From NCBI GenBank assembly GCA_902362375.1, contig CABIVS010000011.1:1-64000 (forward strand): a stretch of DNA of 64,000 nucleotides. Direction: 5' to 3'. A program made the translations under genes and the position numbers. Shown here piece after piece: positions 25,831-34,903 of this stretch. The number at the start of each line of letters is the position of its first letter. Position 1 is the stretch's first letter. The DNA is from Bacteroidaceae bacterium (GTDB taxonomy: Bacteria > Bacteroidota > Bacteroidia > Bacteroidales > Bacteroidaceae). Below the pieces are notes generated by a model. That model saw nothing but the letters and a program-made list of their open reading frames with translations, did not search any database and was not told the origin of the DNA.

Positions 25831-28815
25831 ATGATGAAGAGTGGAAATAGAATATATAGAAATTGGCTTTATGCGTTATTGCTGATTGTCTTTTCTTCTT
25901 GTATAGATGAAACTTTCACCGAGAATACTGTGGAAGGGACATTTCTGACAGTGAGAGGGATAACACCTCTGGGAGCAACCACACACGAGGGTACTCCGGA
26001 AGACCGAGTAGTGCGCACCCTGCGTATTCTGGCATTTGACCGGACGACTGGAAATAAGATTAGTAATGTATCTTATGCTGCATCAACAGGAGATATCATT
26101 CGGCATCCTATTGATCCGGGAACGTATGATTTTGTGTTTTTGGCCAATGAACCTCCTCATATACCGGTTAAAACCAAGTTGGAAGCTATTGGTAATTACA
26201 GTGATTTGAATCATATTGCTTATCCGGCAAGTTTTTTCTCATCGGAGCAACTCATCCCGATGATGCAGGAGATAAAGAATGTAACCGTACTTTCCAATGG
26301 TCAGGGGGCCACACTGGAAAATGGTACGACAGTGTCCATGCTACTATTGGCTTTGGAGCGACTTGGAGTGAGGGTAGATGTTGAACTGAAAGCAGTGGAT
26401 GACTTGAATAGTGTTTTTAAAGGAGTAATATTCAGTAATATCCCCAATCTCGTTCCCTTGACGGCAGGTTATGATGGTCCGGCTATTGAACGGAATGTAG
26501 TACGTAAGTTTACCCTAACCGACGATGGGGGATATTTTGCTGACGGCACTCCTACCGCCGAATGGGGATGGGGCAAGAAAGTCAACCGTATTATCTTGCC
26601 GGCAAGCGAACCGGCATCTGTCAATGACGAAGATGAGGCTGTGATTTTCACCGTTGATATGGTAGATAATTATAGTCCGTCTTGCGAATTGAAGATAAAT
26701 TCGAGTCCGGTGAATTATAGTTTGCCTAAAAATACGAAGCTCGACTTGACAGGATATATACAAGACCCATTGCAGGTGAATATAATAGCATCGAAGTGGG
26801 AAGATGTGGATGAAGATTGGGACATAGTAGGTGTCAAAGTCTTGAATGTATCGACTTTGGAAACCGGTATTACCGATTTTAATGGGGCGCGGATCTCTTT
26901 CAGTTCCAATATGCCGATAGTGAAAGTGTTACCCGAATTGTATGTGGGTGCTACGGGAACTACTAAGGCCGAAACAGAAAAGATATTTAATGACCTTGTA
27001 TTAAAGTCTAATGATACCAAGGACAATGGGGCGACGATTACATACGCCACTTCCCGTTTTCTGTACACCTATGATAAAACATCTCAAACCGGTACAGGAT
27101 ATATGGATGTGTTGCTTGATGAACAGAATGTGAAGGGTGCGCGGGAAACTTATCGGATTGTTTTGTCAGTGGAGGATGAAGATGGTGGTAAACTGCAAAG
27201 AGAAATAAAGATTAATACTGCCCAAGATGGAAAGCGTTTTGTATTTGATGCATACGGGACCGGATACATAGGTGCTTTTTTTAGAGATGATGAGGTTGGT
27301 GAAAGGATTATTACCGGACAGCAGGCTAGGATAGCGGGAGCAAGCGAGCGTCCGGAAGATTTGGGAGCAATTTCTCCTTGGAAGGCGACTGTGGAATCCG
27401 GTGATTTTGTAGTCTTGAGTTCTACTCCAAGCTTCGACCCTCGTGTCGGAATGGATGATCCGGGGAATCCAGAACACTATCAGGTGCTCCCTAATGCATA
27501 TAAAGGAGAGGGAGGAACCTATGTGGAAGGTAGGGGACGTGTCTATTTCCGTATTGGTGTAAAAGGGAAAAATACGGGAGCAACTCCAAGGTATGCCAGA
27601 GTTAAAATTGAACGTTATGGAGGTAGATGGGGGACAGGGGACAATCAAGTGTGGTACAGTGCAGAATATCTGTATGTCCGGCAGGGGGAAGAGCCCGATT
27701 ATATTATGAGGCCGGGAACTGCAGACCCTATATCTAAAGGGCCATTGCAAGGTAAATCCCGTGATTATGCTCGTAAAATATCACCTTATAATCTGACCTC
27801 TCCGGCTTATTATAACGGTAGTAATGCCCTGTATACTCCGGTGGATCATAAGCAGGCAAAGTTTGTAAAGTATCCAAGTCAGGCTGGGGCTTTCTTTCAA
27901 TGGGGACTTCCCAAGAAGGCGAATCAGGATTATTTCCGGTTAGCTTATCATCCTACTGCCCTCACTGTAGACCATTGGATTAAAGATATACAGTTCCTCA
28001 ATGAAACGTATAAGCTGTTTTTACCGGTATGGGGAGCGGCTCCTTCATCACCGGAAATTATATATGATTATGGATACACAGAGGTTTTTGAATCTTGTCC
28101 TGAAGGATATCACCGCCCGTCGGATGGGTATATTGATAGAGTCTCTTATAACGGACCGTATCCCAATAATTTGGATCAGAATGGCGATCATGTCATTGTT
28201 GATACCGATAAAAATGTCATAAAGGCAAATTTGGTGGATTATAGCGATGATATAGCTTTTTCCGAGTTGCGGCAATCTTTATTTATAAATCCATTAAGTG
28301 GAGATGCCGGTTTGAATTCGAATATTGGAGGATATGATGGTTCGGCGGGAGTGGGTGGAATTAAGGTAGACCGATATCAGAACTTTTGGAAGGATAGAAA
28401 TAGTACAAGTGAAGCACAAGAACATATGAAATTCTCTATAGGTTTTTATGCTGATGGTTTCTTTGACCGCCGACCTGTCAAAATGGGATCGGGTGACGGG
28501 AATTATCCTTATTGTGTTTCATCGGAGAATGCGCAGGCTGCGTATATGGGAATTCTGGTCTATAATGAGTCGAATGGTGCTTCTGTTTTCTTTCCTTCGG
28601 CGGGAAGACGTCGTAATCAGAATAGTAGTCTGGAGTATGCTGGGCAGACAGGTTATTACCATACCTCTTCCATAGCTGCATCGTCTGCCGAAGATCCTCA
28701 TGCTGTATGGAGTATGTTTTTGGGTAAATGGCCGAATCCGGGACTTATGTATCAGTTGCCGACATTTGGGCAGTCTATCCGCTGTGTTAAAAATGAAACA
28801 TCGGGTACGAGATAA
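25831..28815 (+). CDS. Large surface lipoprotein, DUF4906/fimbrillin-type
   Basis: A 994-aa protein with a lipoprotein signal (FSSCID near residue 23). The first 330 residues resemble the beta-sandwich of Bacteroides fimbrillin and DUF4906 proteins (VRTLRILAFDRTTG, then PGTYDFVFLANEP). The middle is beta-rich. The C-terminal third contains FESCPEGYHRPSDG and a closing SIRCVKNE, the pattern found in DUF4906 and related surface domains. It is probably exposed on the outer membrane and may take part in adhesion or fimbria-like assembly. No fimbrial partner genes adjoin it. A terminator follows at 28891. Confidence 0.75.
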   Translation: MMKSGNRIYRNWLYALLLIVFSSCIDETFTENTVEGTFLTVRGITPLGATTHEGTPEDRVVRTLRILAFDRTTGNKISNVSYAASTGDIIRHPIDPGTYDFVFLANEPPHIPVKTKLEAIGNYSDLNHIAYPASFFSSEQLIPMMQEIKNVTVLSNGQGATLENGTTVSMLLLALERLGVRVDVELKAVDDLNSVFKGVIFSNIPNLVPLTAGYDGPAIERNVVRKFTLTDDGGYFADGTPTAEWGWGKKVNRIILPASEPASVNDEDEAVIFTVDMVDNYSPSCELKINSSPVNYSLPKNTKLDLTGYIQDPLQVNIIASKWEDVDEDWDIVGVKVLNVSTLETGITDFNGARISFSSNMPIVKVLPELYVGATGTTKAETEKIFNDLVLKSNDTKDNGATITYATSRFLYTYDKTSQTGTGYMDVLLDEQNVKGARETYRIVLSVEDEDGGKLQREIKINTAQDGKRFVFDAYGTGYIGAFFRDDEVGERIITGQQARIAGASERPEDLGAISPWKATVESGDFVVLSSTPSFDPRVGMDDPGNPEHYQVLPNAYKGEGGTYVEGRGRVYFRIGVKGKNTGATPRYARVKIERYGGRWGTGDNQVWYSAEYLYVRQGEEPDYIMRPGTADPISKGPLQGKSRDYARKISPYNLTSPAYYNGSNALYTPVDHKQAKFVKYPSQAGAFFQWGLPKKANQDYFRLAYHPTALTVDHWIKDIQFLNETYKLFLPVWGAAPSSPEIIYDYGYTEVFESCPEGYHRPSDGYIDRVSYNGPYPNNLDQNGDHVIVDTDKNVIKANLVDYSDDIAFSELRQSLFINPLSGDAGLNSNIGGYDGSAGVGGIKVDRYQNFWKDRNSTSEAQEHMKFSIGFYADGFFDRRPVKMGSGDGNYPYCVSSENAQAAYMGILVYNESNGASVFFPSAGRRRNQNSSLEYAGQTGYYHTSSIAASSAEDPHAVWSMFLGKWPNPGLMYQLPTFGQSIRCVKNETSGTR

Positions 28816-28890
28816 CCCACAGTATATTCTAATCTGACTCTGACTTAATTTATTGCTTTGGTTAAGCCGAGTCTGTTTTTCTTTGCATTT

Positions 28891-28922
28891 AATCCCGTTT
28901 TTTTTAAAAACGGGATTTTTTA
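28891..28922 (+). terminator. Intrinsic terminator of the DUF4906-type gene
   Basis: AATCCCGTTTTT pairs with AAAAACGGGATT (ending at 28917), followed by T-rich sequence. The gene-free stretch continues to 29269 and holds the sRNA candidate and the folded repeat element listed below. Confidence 0.85.
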
Positions 28923-28951
28923 TTAGTAACATTCAGAGTTGACCTGTTTTA

Positions 28952-29033
28952 TATAAAAAGAATCGGAAAGTACCCCCATACTTCCCGATTCGAAACAGTC
29001 AAAAATCGACCTTAATCAATTTATTAACTTAAC
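28952..29033 (-). ncRNA. Candidate small RNA of about 82 nt
   Basis: A minus-strand unit with its own start and end signals. A TATCTTTG box at 29040-29047 would start RNA near 29033, and a 13-bp stem (28960-28972 with 28979-28991, one wobble) with a C5A loop (G-rich on the RNA) is followed by CTTTTTATAT. No open frame of useful size fits inside. Between promoter and terminator there are about 40 AU-rich bases that could pair with targets. It runs toward the end of the DUF4906-type gene but stops before it. No known RNA family was recognised. Confidence 0.5.
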
Positions 29034-29039
29034 ACGTCG

Positions 29040-29047
29040 CAAAGATA
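29040..29047 (-). promoter_or_regulatory. Putative -7 box of the sRNA candidate (TATCTTTG)
   Basis: The minus strand reads TATCTTTG, matching TAnnTTTG. The only annotated gene nearby on this strand starts at 29533 and runs toward this point, so the box has no protein-coding gene to serve. Confidence 0.5.
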
Positions 29048-29132
29048 TGAGAAAAATTTCTTTGAAAGAGCTTTTTTGCTCAAAAAGTTTATGATACAGG
29101 CAAATATACCCGCTAATAAAGCCGCTTTTCTT

Positions 29133-29209
29133 GCTTTAAAACCAACGCTTCGTTCCTTTTAAAGGAGCGACCCCTTCCTTTTAAAGGAAGAGGCCGTTGG
29201 TTTAAAAGG
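29133..29209. repeat. Folded repeat element with three-way-junction layout
   Basis: An outer stem joins 29133-29147 with 29195-29209 (ACCAACG / CGTTGGT plus flanks, one mismatch). Inside are two palindromic hairpins sharing TTCCTTTTAAAGGA: 29151-29169 and about 29171-29192. The whole forms a Y-shaped fold on either strand. It could be a structured RNA, a terminator of the small minus-strand gene at 29270, or a miniature mobile repeat. Confidence 0.55.
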
Positions 29210-29269
29210 AACTGATAGGGTGTTTATATAGAGATTAGGATTAATGATTTTTCGATTATATCAGTTAGT

Positions 29270-29533
29270 TTATAAGTTTGTTTTATACTCCTCTTCTATT
29301 CGTTTTATATGTGCGAGGTTTCTTTCCAGTAATTCATTTAGCTCGTGATTAGAAAAGCAAGCTCCTAAATAGATCGTGCTTTCTGCTTCAAAGTCAAACG
29401 ATTCATTGTCTTCATTCACTACAATCTCAATTTTTCCTTGTGCATCTGTAGAGATTACTACATTGTATCTAGCCATCAATCCTTTGAGCTCTTTTATGAA
29501 TCTATATTCTTTGTTTGTTAATATTCTTTTCAT
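29270..29533 (-). CDS. Hypothetical small protein, 87 aa
   Basis: No family is recognised. The protein is charged and cytoplasmic in appearance, with a helical start (TNKEYRFIKELKGLMARYN), a short beta-rich centre (IEIVVNEDNE) and a helical end (LNELLERNLAHIKRIEEEY). It has no signal peptide or membrane helix. It is divergent from the XRE regulator at 29753, with a gap of about 220 bases, so that regulator could control it. The folded repeat element lies just downstream. A regular ATG and balanced composition support a real gene. Confidence 0.6.
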   Translation of the reverse strand: MKRILTNKEYRFIKELKGLMARYNVVISTDAQGKIEIVVNEDNESFDFEAESTIYLGACFSNHELNELLERNLAHIKRIEEEYKTNL

Positions 29534-29685
29534 GTCGGTCAGCTCTTTTGTTTTGCTATTCTTTCGTGTGGTAAAGTTCGTAATTATTTAACACATTACA
29601 CGCTATTTGAAGTATTCATTTTATTCTATTTGTCAGGTTGTAATATTCCTTTTATTCATATTATCACATCTATTCGTTTTTTTCG

Positions 29686-29693
29686 TATATTTG
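29686..29693 (+). promoter_or_regulatory. Putative -7 box (TATATTTG) for the XRE-ATPase pair
   Basis: Matches TAnnTTTG and would start RNA near 29700, about 53 bases before the XRE start codon at 29753. Confidence 0.5.
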
Positions 29694-29752
29694 CTTCGAG
29701 CGAAACTTTTCATTTGTATATTTGTTGGATTTTAAAAAGAAAGAAAATAAAA

Positions 29753-30202
29753 ATGGAAACAGAAGAATTGATTATTGGGAGAGTCCATCACGGACGCAAT
29801 ATACGTCGTACCCGTGTTGAAAAGAATATGAACCAGGAGGGTTTGAGTGAATTAGTACATCTCTCACAGCCTGCTGTTTCTAAATATGAGAAGATGAGAG
29901 TGATTGATGATGAAATGTTGCAACGCTTTGCACGGGCGTTGAATGTGCCTTTCGATTATCTCAAGACTTTGGAGGAGGATGCACAGACGGTGGTGTTTGA
30001 GAATATTACAAATAATGGTAATGCAGCCACAAATGCTAATATTGGATTTGTTGATGAAGTTGGTGAGGACAATCGAGTTAACAATTTCAATCCTATCGAC
30101 AAAATCACTGAACTTTATGAGCGTCTTTTAAAAGAAAAGGATGAAAAGTATGCCGCTTTAGAACGTCGTTTGCAGCATATTGAAGAAAGTTTGCAGAAAT
30201 AA
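29753..30202 (+). CDS. XRE-family transcriptional regulator
   Basis: A 149-aa DNA-binding protein. Residues 15-70 form an XRE/Cro helix-turn-helix (NMNQEGLSELVHLSQPAVSKYE, then MLQRFARALNVPFDYLKTL). The linker is Asn-rich, and the last 40 residues (ITELYERLLKEKDEKYAALE) are a coiled coil for oligomerisation. The frame extends upstream to 29630, but the promoter and the fold favour ATG 29753. The AAA-ATPase/nuclease gene starts 29 bases after its stop, so the two form an operon and the regulator probably represses it. Confidence 0.85.
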   Translation: METEELIIGRVHHGRNIRRTRVEKNMNQEGLSELVHLSQPAVSKYEKMRVIDDEMLQRFARALNVPFDYLKTLEEDAQTVVFENITNNGNAATNANIGFVDEVGEDNRVNNFNPIDKITELYERLLKEKDEKYAALERRLQHIEESLQK

Positions 30203-30231
30203 AGAATAGATAAATTGAAAGGAATCGCAAT

Positions 30232-31989
30232 ATGATGAAACAAATACCTTACGGAATAACTGATTTTGGTAGAATCCAGAAAGAAAATTATTATTATGTG
30301 GATAAGACAATGTTCATTGAAAAAATAGAGATGCAACCACCTTATCTATTTCTGATTCGCCCTCGCCGATTTGGTAAGAGTTTGACTTTGGCAATGTTAG
30401 AAGCTTATTATGATGTTAGTTATGCTGAACAGTTCGACGAGTTGTTTGGTCAACTATACATAGGTCAGCATCCGACGAAGCTTCACAATCAGTTTCTCAT
30501 TATGCGATTTAATTTCTCGGAAGTGAGTTCTAATGTCAACGAGGTAGAGCGTTCGTTTAAACTTCATTGCTGTAACAAACTACAAGAATTCGTTTACAAA
30601 TACGAATATTTGCTGGGCAAAGAAATATGGAGTGTTCTCAACGAGGATATACAAGAGGATCCCGGAGCATTTTTATCTGCAATAGGTTCTTATGCTACTC
30701 GTAAGAAAAATCTTCGTATTTATTTGCTTATTGATGAATATGACAATTTCACCAATACCATTCTTTCAACCTATGGTACGGAATTCTATAGAAAAGCAAC
30801 GCATGGTGAAGGTTTCATTCGTGGCTTCTTTAACGTGATAAAATCCGCTACAACAGGAACGGGCTCTGCCCTTGAACGGTTGTTTATTACAGGAGTGAGT
30901 CCGGTGACGATGGATGATGTTACTAGCGGTTTTAACATCGGGACTAATATCACAAATGATTCATGGTTTAATGATTTGGTCGGATTCAGTGAGAAAGAGT
31001 TGCGTGAGATGTTGATATATTATAAAGAGCAGGGAGTGCTTGAAGAATCTATAGATGAAATAGTTGCCATGATGAAACCTAATTATGACAATTATTGCTT
31101 TAGTGAAGACACATTAGAGCAGTGTATGTTTAATTCCGATATGACTCTTTATTTTCTGAAATCTTTTGTACTTCATCATAAAAAGCCTAAAGAAATTGTA
31201 GACCCCAACATCCGTACTGATTTCAACAAACTGACATACTTGATAAAACTTGATCACGGATTGGGAGAGAACTTTTCCGTTATAAAAGAGATAGCCGAGC
31301 AGGGAGAGATTACTACTGACATCGTTACTCATTTTTCTGCATTGGAGATGACGGATCCTAGTAACTTCAAGTCTTTGCTATTCTATTTCGGGCTTCTCTC
31401 CATTAAAGGTGTAGATATGGTGGGAAGACCCATTTTGCATGTGCCGAATTTAGTTGTAAGAGAGCAGCTGTTTAATTTCCTGATACAAGGCTACGTCAAG
31501 CATGGTATCTTTAAAATGGATATGAACAAGATGAGTGCTTTATTTGAGAATATGGCTTTCAGAGGGGACTGGAAACCGTTGTTCGATTTTATTGCCGACG
31601 CTGTTCGTGAGCAAAGCCGTATTCGTGAATATATTGAAGGTGAAGCGCATATTGAAGGCTTCTTGCTTGCTTATTTAGGAATGTATCGGTATTATCAGCT
31701 CTACCCGGAATACGAATTGAATAAAGGCTTCGCAGACTTCTTCTTCAAACCTAGTCCGTCGGTTCCCGTACTGCCTCCTTTCACCTATCTGCTTGAGGTG
31801 AAATATGCAAAAGCCGGCGCTTCGGAAAAAGAAATACGTACCCTTGCCGATGAGGCACGTGGTCAGTTGCTGCGTTATAGCGAAGACGAACTGGTGGCAG
31901 AAGCCAGAGCGAAAGGTGGGTTGAAGTTAATTACGATTGTTTGGCGTAGTTGGGAGCTTGCCTTATTGGAAGAAGTTACTCTTTCTTAA
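30232..31989 (+). CDS. AAA-ATPase with C-terminal PD-(D/E)XK nuclease-like domain
   Basis: A 585-aa protein of the family often annotated as ATP-binding protein/PD-(D/E)XK nuclease superfamily, multicopy in Bacteroides genomes. The Walker A-like motif RPRRFGKS is at residues 43-50 and Walker B is IYLLIDEYDNF near residue 166. The C-terminus has the nuclease pattern: NKGFADFFF (acidic Asp) followed by YLLEVKYAK (ExK) near residue 520. Both catalytic groups look intact. The function is unknown; roles in defence or mobile-element biology have been suggested for relatives. It is co-transcribed with an XRE regulator. Confidence 0.85.
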   Translation: MMKQIPYGITDFGRIQKENYYYVDKTMFIEKIEMQPPYLFLIRPRRFGKSLTLAMLEAYYDVSYAEQFDELFGQLYIGQHPTKLHNQFLIMRFNFSEVSSNVNEVERSFKLHCCNKLQEFVYKYEYLLGKEIWSVLNEDIQEDPGAFLSAIGSYATRKKNLRIYLLIDEYDNFTNTILSTYGTEFYRKATHGEGFIRGFFNVIKSATTGTGSALERLFITGVSPVTMDDVTSGFNIGTNITNDSWFNDLVGFSEKELREMLIYYKEQGVLEESIDEIVAMMKPNYDNYCFSEDTLEQCMFNSDMTLYFLKSFVLHHKKPKEIVDPNIRTDFNKLTYLIKLDHGLGENFSVIKEIAEQGEITTDIVTHFSALEMTDPSNFKSLLFYFGLLSIKGVDMVGRPILHVPNLVVREQLFNFLIQGYVKHGIFKMDMNKMSALFENMAFRGDWKPLFDFIADAVREQSRIREYIEGEAHIEGFLLAYLGMYRYYQLYPEYELNKGFADFFFKPSPSVPVLPPFTYLLEVKYAKAGASEKEIRTLADEARGQLLRYSEDELVAEARAKGGLKLITIVWRSWELALLEEVTLS

Positions 31990-32120
31990 AAGACAAATTC
32001 CATAAATGTTGCTAGATGGTTTGCGGTTCATCTATTTTTTCCTGATTTTGAAACGTTGATGAATAAGGAGATAACTTTTTCCTTTTAATGAATATCTCTA
32101 ATAAGTCTTGAAGAATAAAA

Positions 32121-32156
32121 TTTGCCTCTGCTATGGATTCCCATAATAGAGGCAAA
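32121..32156 (-). terminator. Terminator of the GH92 gene
   Basis: TTTGCCTCT / AGAGGCAAA (9 bp) encloses a second stem TATGG/CCATA. On the minus strand it is followed by TTTTATTCTTC, so it ends transcription of the GH92 gene. Confidence 0.7.
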
Positions 32157-32203
32157 CTTATCAACATGAGACTTAATTAAACAGTCTCTTGTTTTTTATG
32201 AAT

Positions 32204-34486
32204 TTAATGAATCTTTTTTAGGACTTTAGAGAAGGAGTAAGGAAAGCTTTCCTCTTCTGTTCCTCTGCTTAAATTGGGCTGGCTTCCCATTTGGAAGTTG
32301 ATGTTTCCTCCTTTTAATAAGTCTTCATGGCGTAGATAGTTCTTTTTATATTCTGTGCCGTTCAGATTTATTGTTTGAATATACATATTCTTCTTGTTGT
32401 TATCGGTTGCATGTATGATGAGGCTGTTGCCGTTTTCAAGATGTAAGGTTGCTTTTTTTAAAAGAGGAGCTCCAACGACGTATTCGTCGGTTCCCGGACA
32501 TACGGGGTAAAAACCTAATGCGGAGAAAACATACCATGCCGAAGTCTGCCCATTATCTTCATCTCCACAATATCCGTCAGGACCCGGTGTGTACATTTTA
32601 TCCATGACCTGGCGTAGCCAATACTGCGCTTTCCAGGGTTGACCGGCATAGTTGTATAGGTAGATCATGTGTTGGATTGGTTGGTTGCCATGTGCGTAAT
32701 TCCCCATATTCATGATTGTCATTTCACGAATCTCATGAATAACCTGCCCGTAATAACTTTCATCAAAGACAGGAGGTACGGAGAATACAGAATCCAGCAT
32801 AGTGATAAACATATCTTTTCCTCCCATTAAGTCAATTAATCCTTGTGGATCGTGGAATACAGACCATGAGTAGTGCCAGCTGTTTCCTTCGGTAAATGCA
32901 TCCCCCCATTTCAATGGTGAGAATGGAGATTGGAATGTTCCATCTTCATTTTTTCCTCGCATGAGCTTGGAGTCTTTATCGAATACATTCTTATAGTTCA
33001 TCGCCCGTTTGGCAAAGAGCTGTATTTCTTTTTCCGGTCGCTTTAATTCTTTGGCTAATTGATAGATACACCAGTCGTTGTAGGCATACTCCAAAGTTCT
33101 GGCAGTGTTTTCATTGATTTTTACGTCATAAGGGACGTAGCCTAGCTTATTATAATATTCGTATCCGCGTCTTCCTGTGGAAGATACGGTGGGATGTACG
33201 CTTTTTGTTCCATGTATTAACCCTTCGTACAAGGTTTTCACATCTTCTACTTTAATACCTTTTAAATAAGCATCTGTCAGTATGGAAGCCGAATTATTTC
33301 CTATCATGCAGTCTCTGTGTCCGGGGCTGGCCCATTCGGGGAAGAATCCGCTTTCTTTGTAGGTATTGATGAGCCCTTCCTGCATTTCTTTATTCATCGA
33401 CGGATACATCAGATTCAGTAATGGGAAAAGACACCGGAAGGTATCCCAAAAACCGGTGTCGGTAAACATATATCCCGGTAGAACTTGCCCGTTATAGGGG
33501 CTGTAATGAACAGGTTTTCCGGCTTCGTCCAGTTCGTAGAATTTTCGGGGGAAAAGTAACGAACGGTATAAGCAGGAGTAGAAAGTGCGGTATTGATCGA
33601 GATTTCCTCCTTCCACTTCGATTTTTCCCAGTACCTGGTTCCATGCTTTCTGTCCTTTTTGTTTTATCTGCTCCAGATTGTCATTTCCTAATTCTTTCAT
33701 ATTCCTTGCAGCCTGTTCGAAGCTGATAAAGGAAGAAGCGATGCGTGCATGTACTTGTTCTCCACGTTGAGTTTTAAAACCTATAATGGCTCCTGCATGG
33801 TCAGTAGTCTGTTCGGTTGCATTTTCTTGAATACTTCCATTATTCACAGTGGCTTTATAGGTGAAAGGCTTATCGAATTGAATAATGAAATAGTTCTTGA
33901 AGTTTTCGGGAACTCCTCCGCTATTGCGTGTACTATAACCGATAATTTTGTTTTCTTCTGGGATAATCTGAATAAAAGACCCTTTGTCAAATGCATCGAC
34001 TGCAATATACGAATGTTCGTTTTCCGGGAAAGTGAACCGGAAGAGTACAGCACGTTCAGTAGGAGACATCTCCGTGACAATATCGTATTCGGCCAGATAC
34101 ACCTTGTAGTAATAAGGAGTTGCTTCTTCTCCTTTGTGTCCGAACCAGCTAGCCCGCTTTTCTTCGTCGAATTCAGGTTTACCTACCATCGGCATAATGG
34201 AGAACTGTCCGTAATCGTTTATCCATGGGCTGGGCTGATGGGTTTGTTTGAATCCACGGATTTTATTGGCTGTATAGACATATTGCCATCCGTCTCCCAT
34301 TTTTCCGGTCTGTGGCGTCCAGAAATTCATTCCCCAAGGGCGGGCAATGGCAGGGTAGGTGTTACCTGTTGATAATTCAAAAGATGATTGTGTTCCCATT
34401 AACGGATTAACGTATTGTGTCCAGTCTTTGGACTGGGCAAGAAGCGTGCAGCTAAGCACTGAAAATAATAACCAACATTTCTTCAT
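32204..34486 (-). CDS. GH92 alpha-mannosidase
   Basis: Calcium-dependent exo-alpha-mannosidase, probably alpha-1,2, acting on N-glycan or yeast mannan side chains. At 760 aa it is full length, with a signal peptide (residues 1-19, ending LLAQS). The N-terminal sandwich starts at YVNPLMGTQSSF. The barrel has YSWSVFHDPQGLIDLMGG, GNQPIQHMIYLYNYAGQPW and CGDEDNGQTSAWYVFSALG, all GH92 landmarks with the acidic catalytic residues. The gene is monocistronic, with a promoter carrying 12-bp repeats at 34576-34634 and a terminator at 32121. It is not part of a visible SusCD locus. Confidence 0.95.
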   Translation of the reverse strand: MKKCWLLFSVLSCTLLAQSKDWTQYVNPLMGTQSSFELSTGNTYPAIARPWGMNFWTPQTGKMGDGWQYVYTANKIRGFKQTHQPSPWINDYGQFSIMPMVGKPEFDEEKRASWFGHKGEEATPYYYKVYLAEYDIVTEMSPTERAVLFRFTFPENEHSYIAVDAFDKGSFIQIIPEENKIIGYSTRNSGGVPENFKNYFIIQFDKPFTYKATVNNGSIQENATEQTTDHAGAIIGFKTQRGEQVHARIASSFISFEQAARNMKELGNDNLEQIKQKGQKAWNQVLGKIEVEGGNLDQYRTFYSCLYRSLLFPRKFYELDEAGKPVHYSPYNGQVLPGYMFTDTGFWDTFRCLFPLLNLMYPSMNKEMQEGLINTYKESGFFPEWASPGHRDCMIGNNSASILTDAYLKGIKVEDVKTLYEGLIHGTKSVHPTVSSTGRRGYEYYNKLGYVPYDVKINENTARTLEYAYNDWCIYQLAKELKRPEKEIQLFAKRAMNYKNVFDKDSKLMRGKNEDGTFQSPFSPLKWGDAFTEGNSWHYSWSVFHDPQGLIDLMGGKDMFITMLDSVFSVPPVFDESYYGQVIHEIREMTIMNMGNYAHGNQPIQHMIYLYNYAGQPWKAQYWLRQVMDKMYTPGPDGYCGDEDNGQTSAWYVFSALGFYPVCPGTDEYVVGAPLLKKATLHLENGNSLIIHATDNNKKNMYIQTINLNGTEYKKNYLRHEDLLKGGNINFQMGSQPNLSRGTEEESFPYSFSKVLKKIH

Positions 34487-34575
34487 AATTTTCTTTTTGA
34501 GTTTATAGCTTGCGAAGTAATCACAGCGTTTTCATGCGTTGCCAACGTTGAATGTTCCAACGGGTTGAGACATGA

Positions 34576-34583
34576 CAAAAGTA
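34576..34583 (-). promoter_or_regulatory. Putative GH92 promoter -7 box (TACTTTTG)
   Basis: The minus strand reads TACTTTTG, matching TAnnTTTG, with a leader of about 85 bases to the GH92 start. The usual -33 zone is occupied by 12-bp repeats. Confidence 0.55.
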
Positions 34584-34589
34584 TAGCTT

Positions 34590-34634
34590 CGTGGTTAAGG
34601 TCGTGGTTAAAATCGTGGTTAATGCGATGGCTAA
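34590..34634 (-). repeat. 12-bp tandem repeats overlapping the GH92 promoter
   Basis: CGTGGTTAA occurs at 34590, 34602 and 34614 with a 12-base period, and a degenerate fourth copy (GATGGCTAA) at 34626. Read on the minus strand, three TTAACCACG units end six bases before the -7 box. This is a likely multi-site operator or activator array. Confidence 0.6.
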
Positions 34635-34903
34635 TAGGCGCTTTTTTTATTAACCCCGCTAAAGAAACTATCGCAAAATTCTTTTTTTATTATGTTATTC
34701 AACTATCTATGTGAAATAGACAAATATTACCTTACTGTTATTATTTGTATTAGTGTTCTTTTTTTGTCAAACCATTTATGTGCTCAAGGCTTTATATTAG
34801 CAAGCATTGTGAATGGTGCTGTACAGTTAGCCGTTTCCAATTAGAAACAGAAACAATCAACTGCTTGGTGATTGGTTACTAAATAGCCTTTTTGTGCGAC
34901 TGC

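Larger units (their letters stand above)
34487..34903. other. Intergenic region upstream of the GH92 gene
   Basis: A 417-base AT-rich stretch between the 3' end of buk and the start of the GH92 gene. It holds the GH92 promoter with its repeats (34576-34634). Nothing else supportable is seen; the part from 34640 to 34880 has no ORF of useful length. Confidence 0.5.

Noticed and set aside
34590..34634. CRISPR array
   Set aside because: The units are 9 bases with 3-base spacers, far too short, and no cas genes are in the window.
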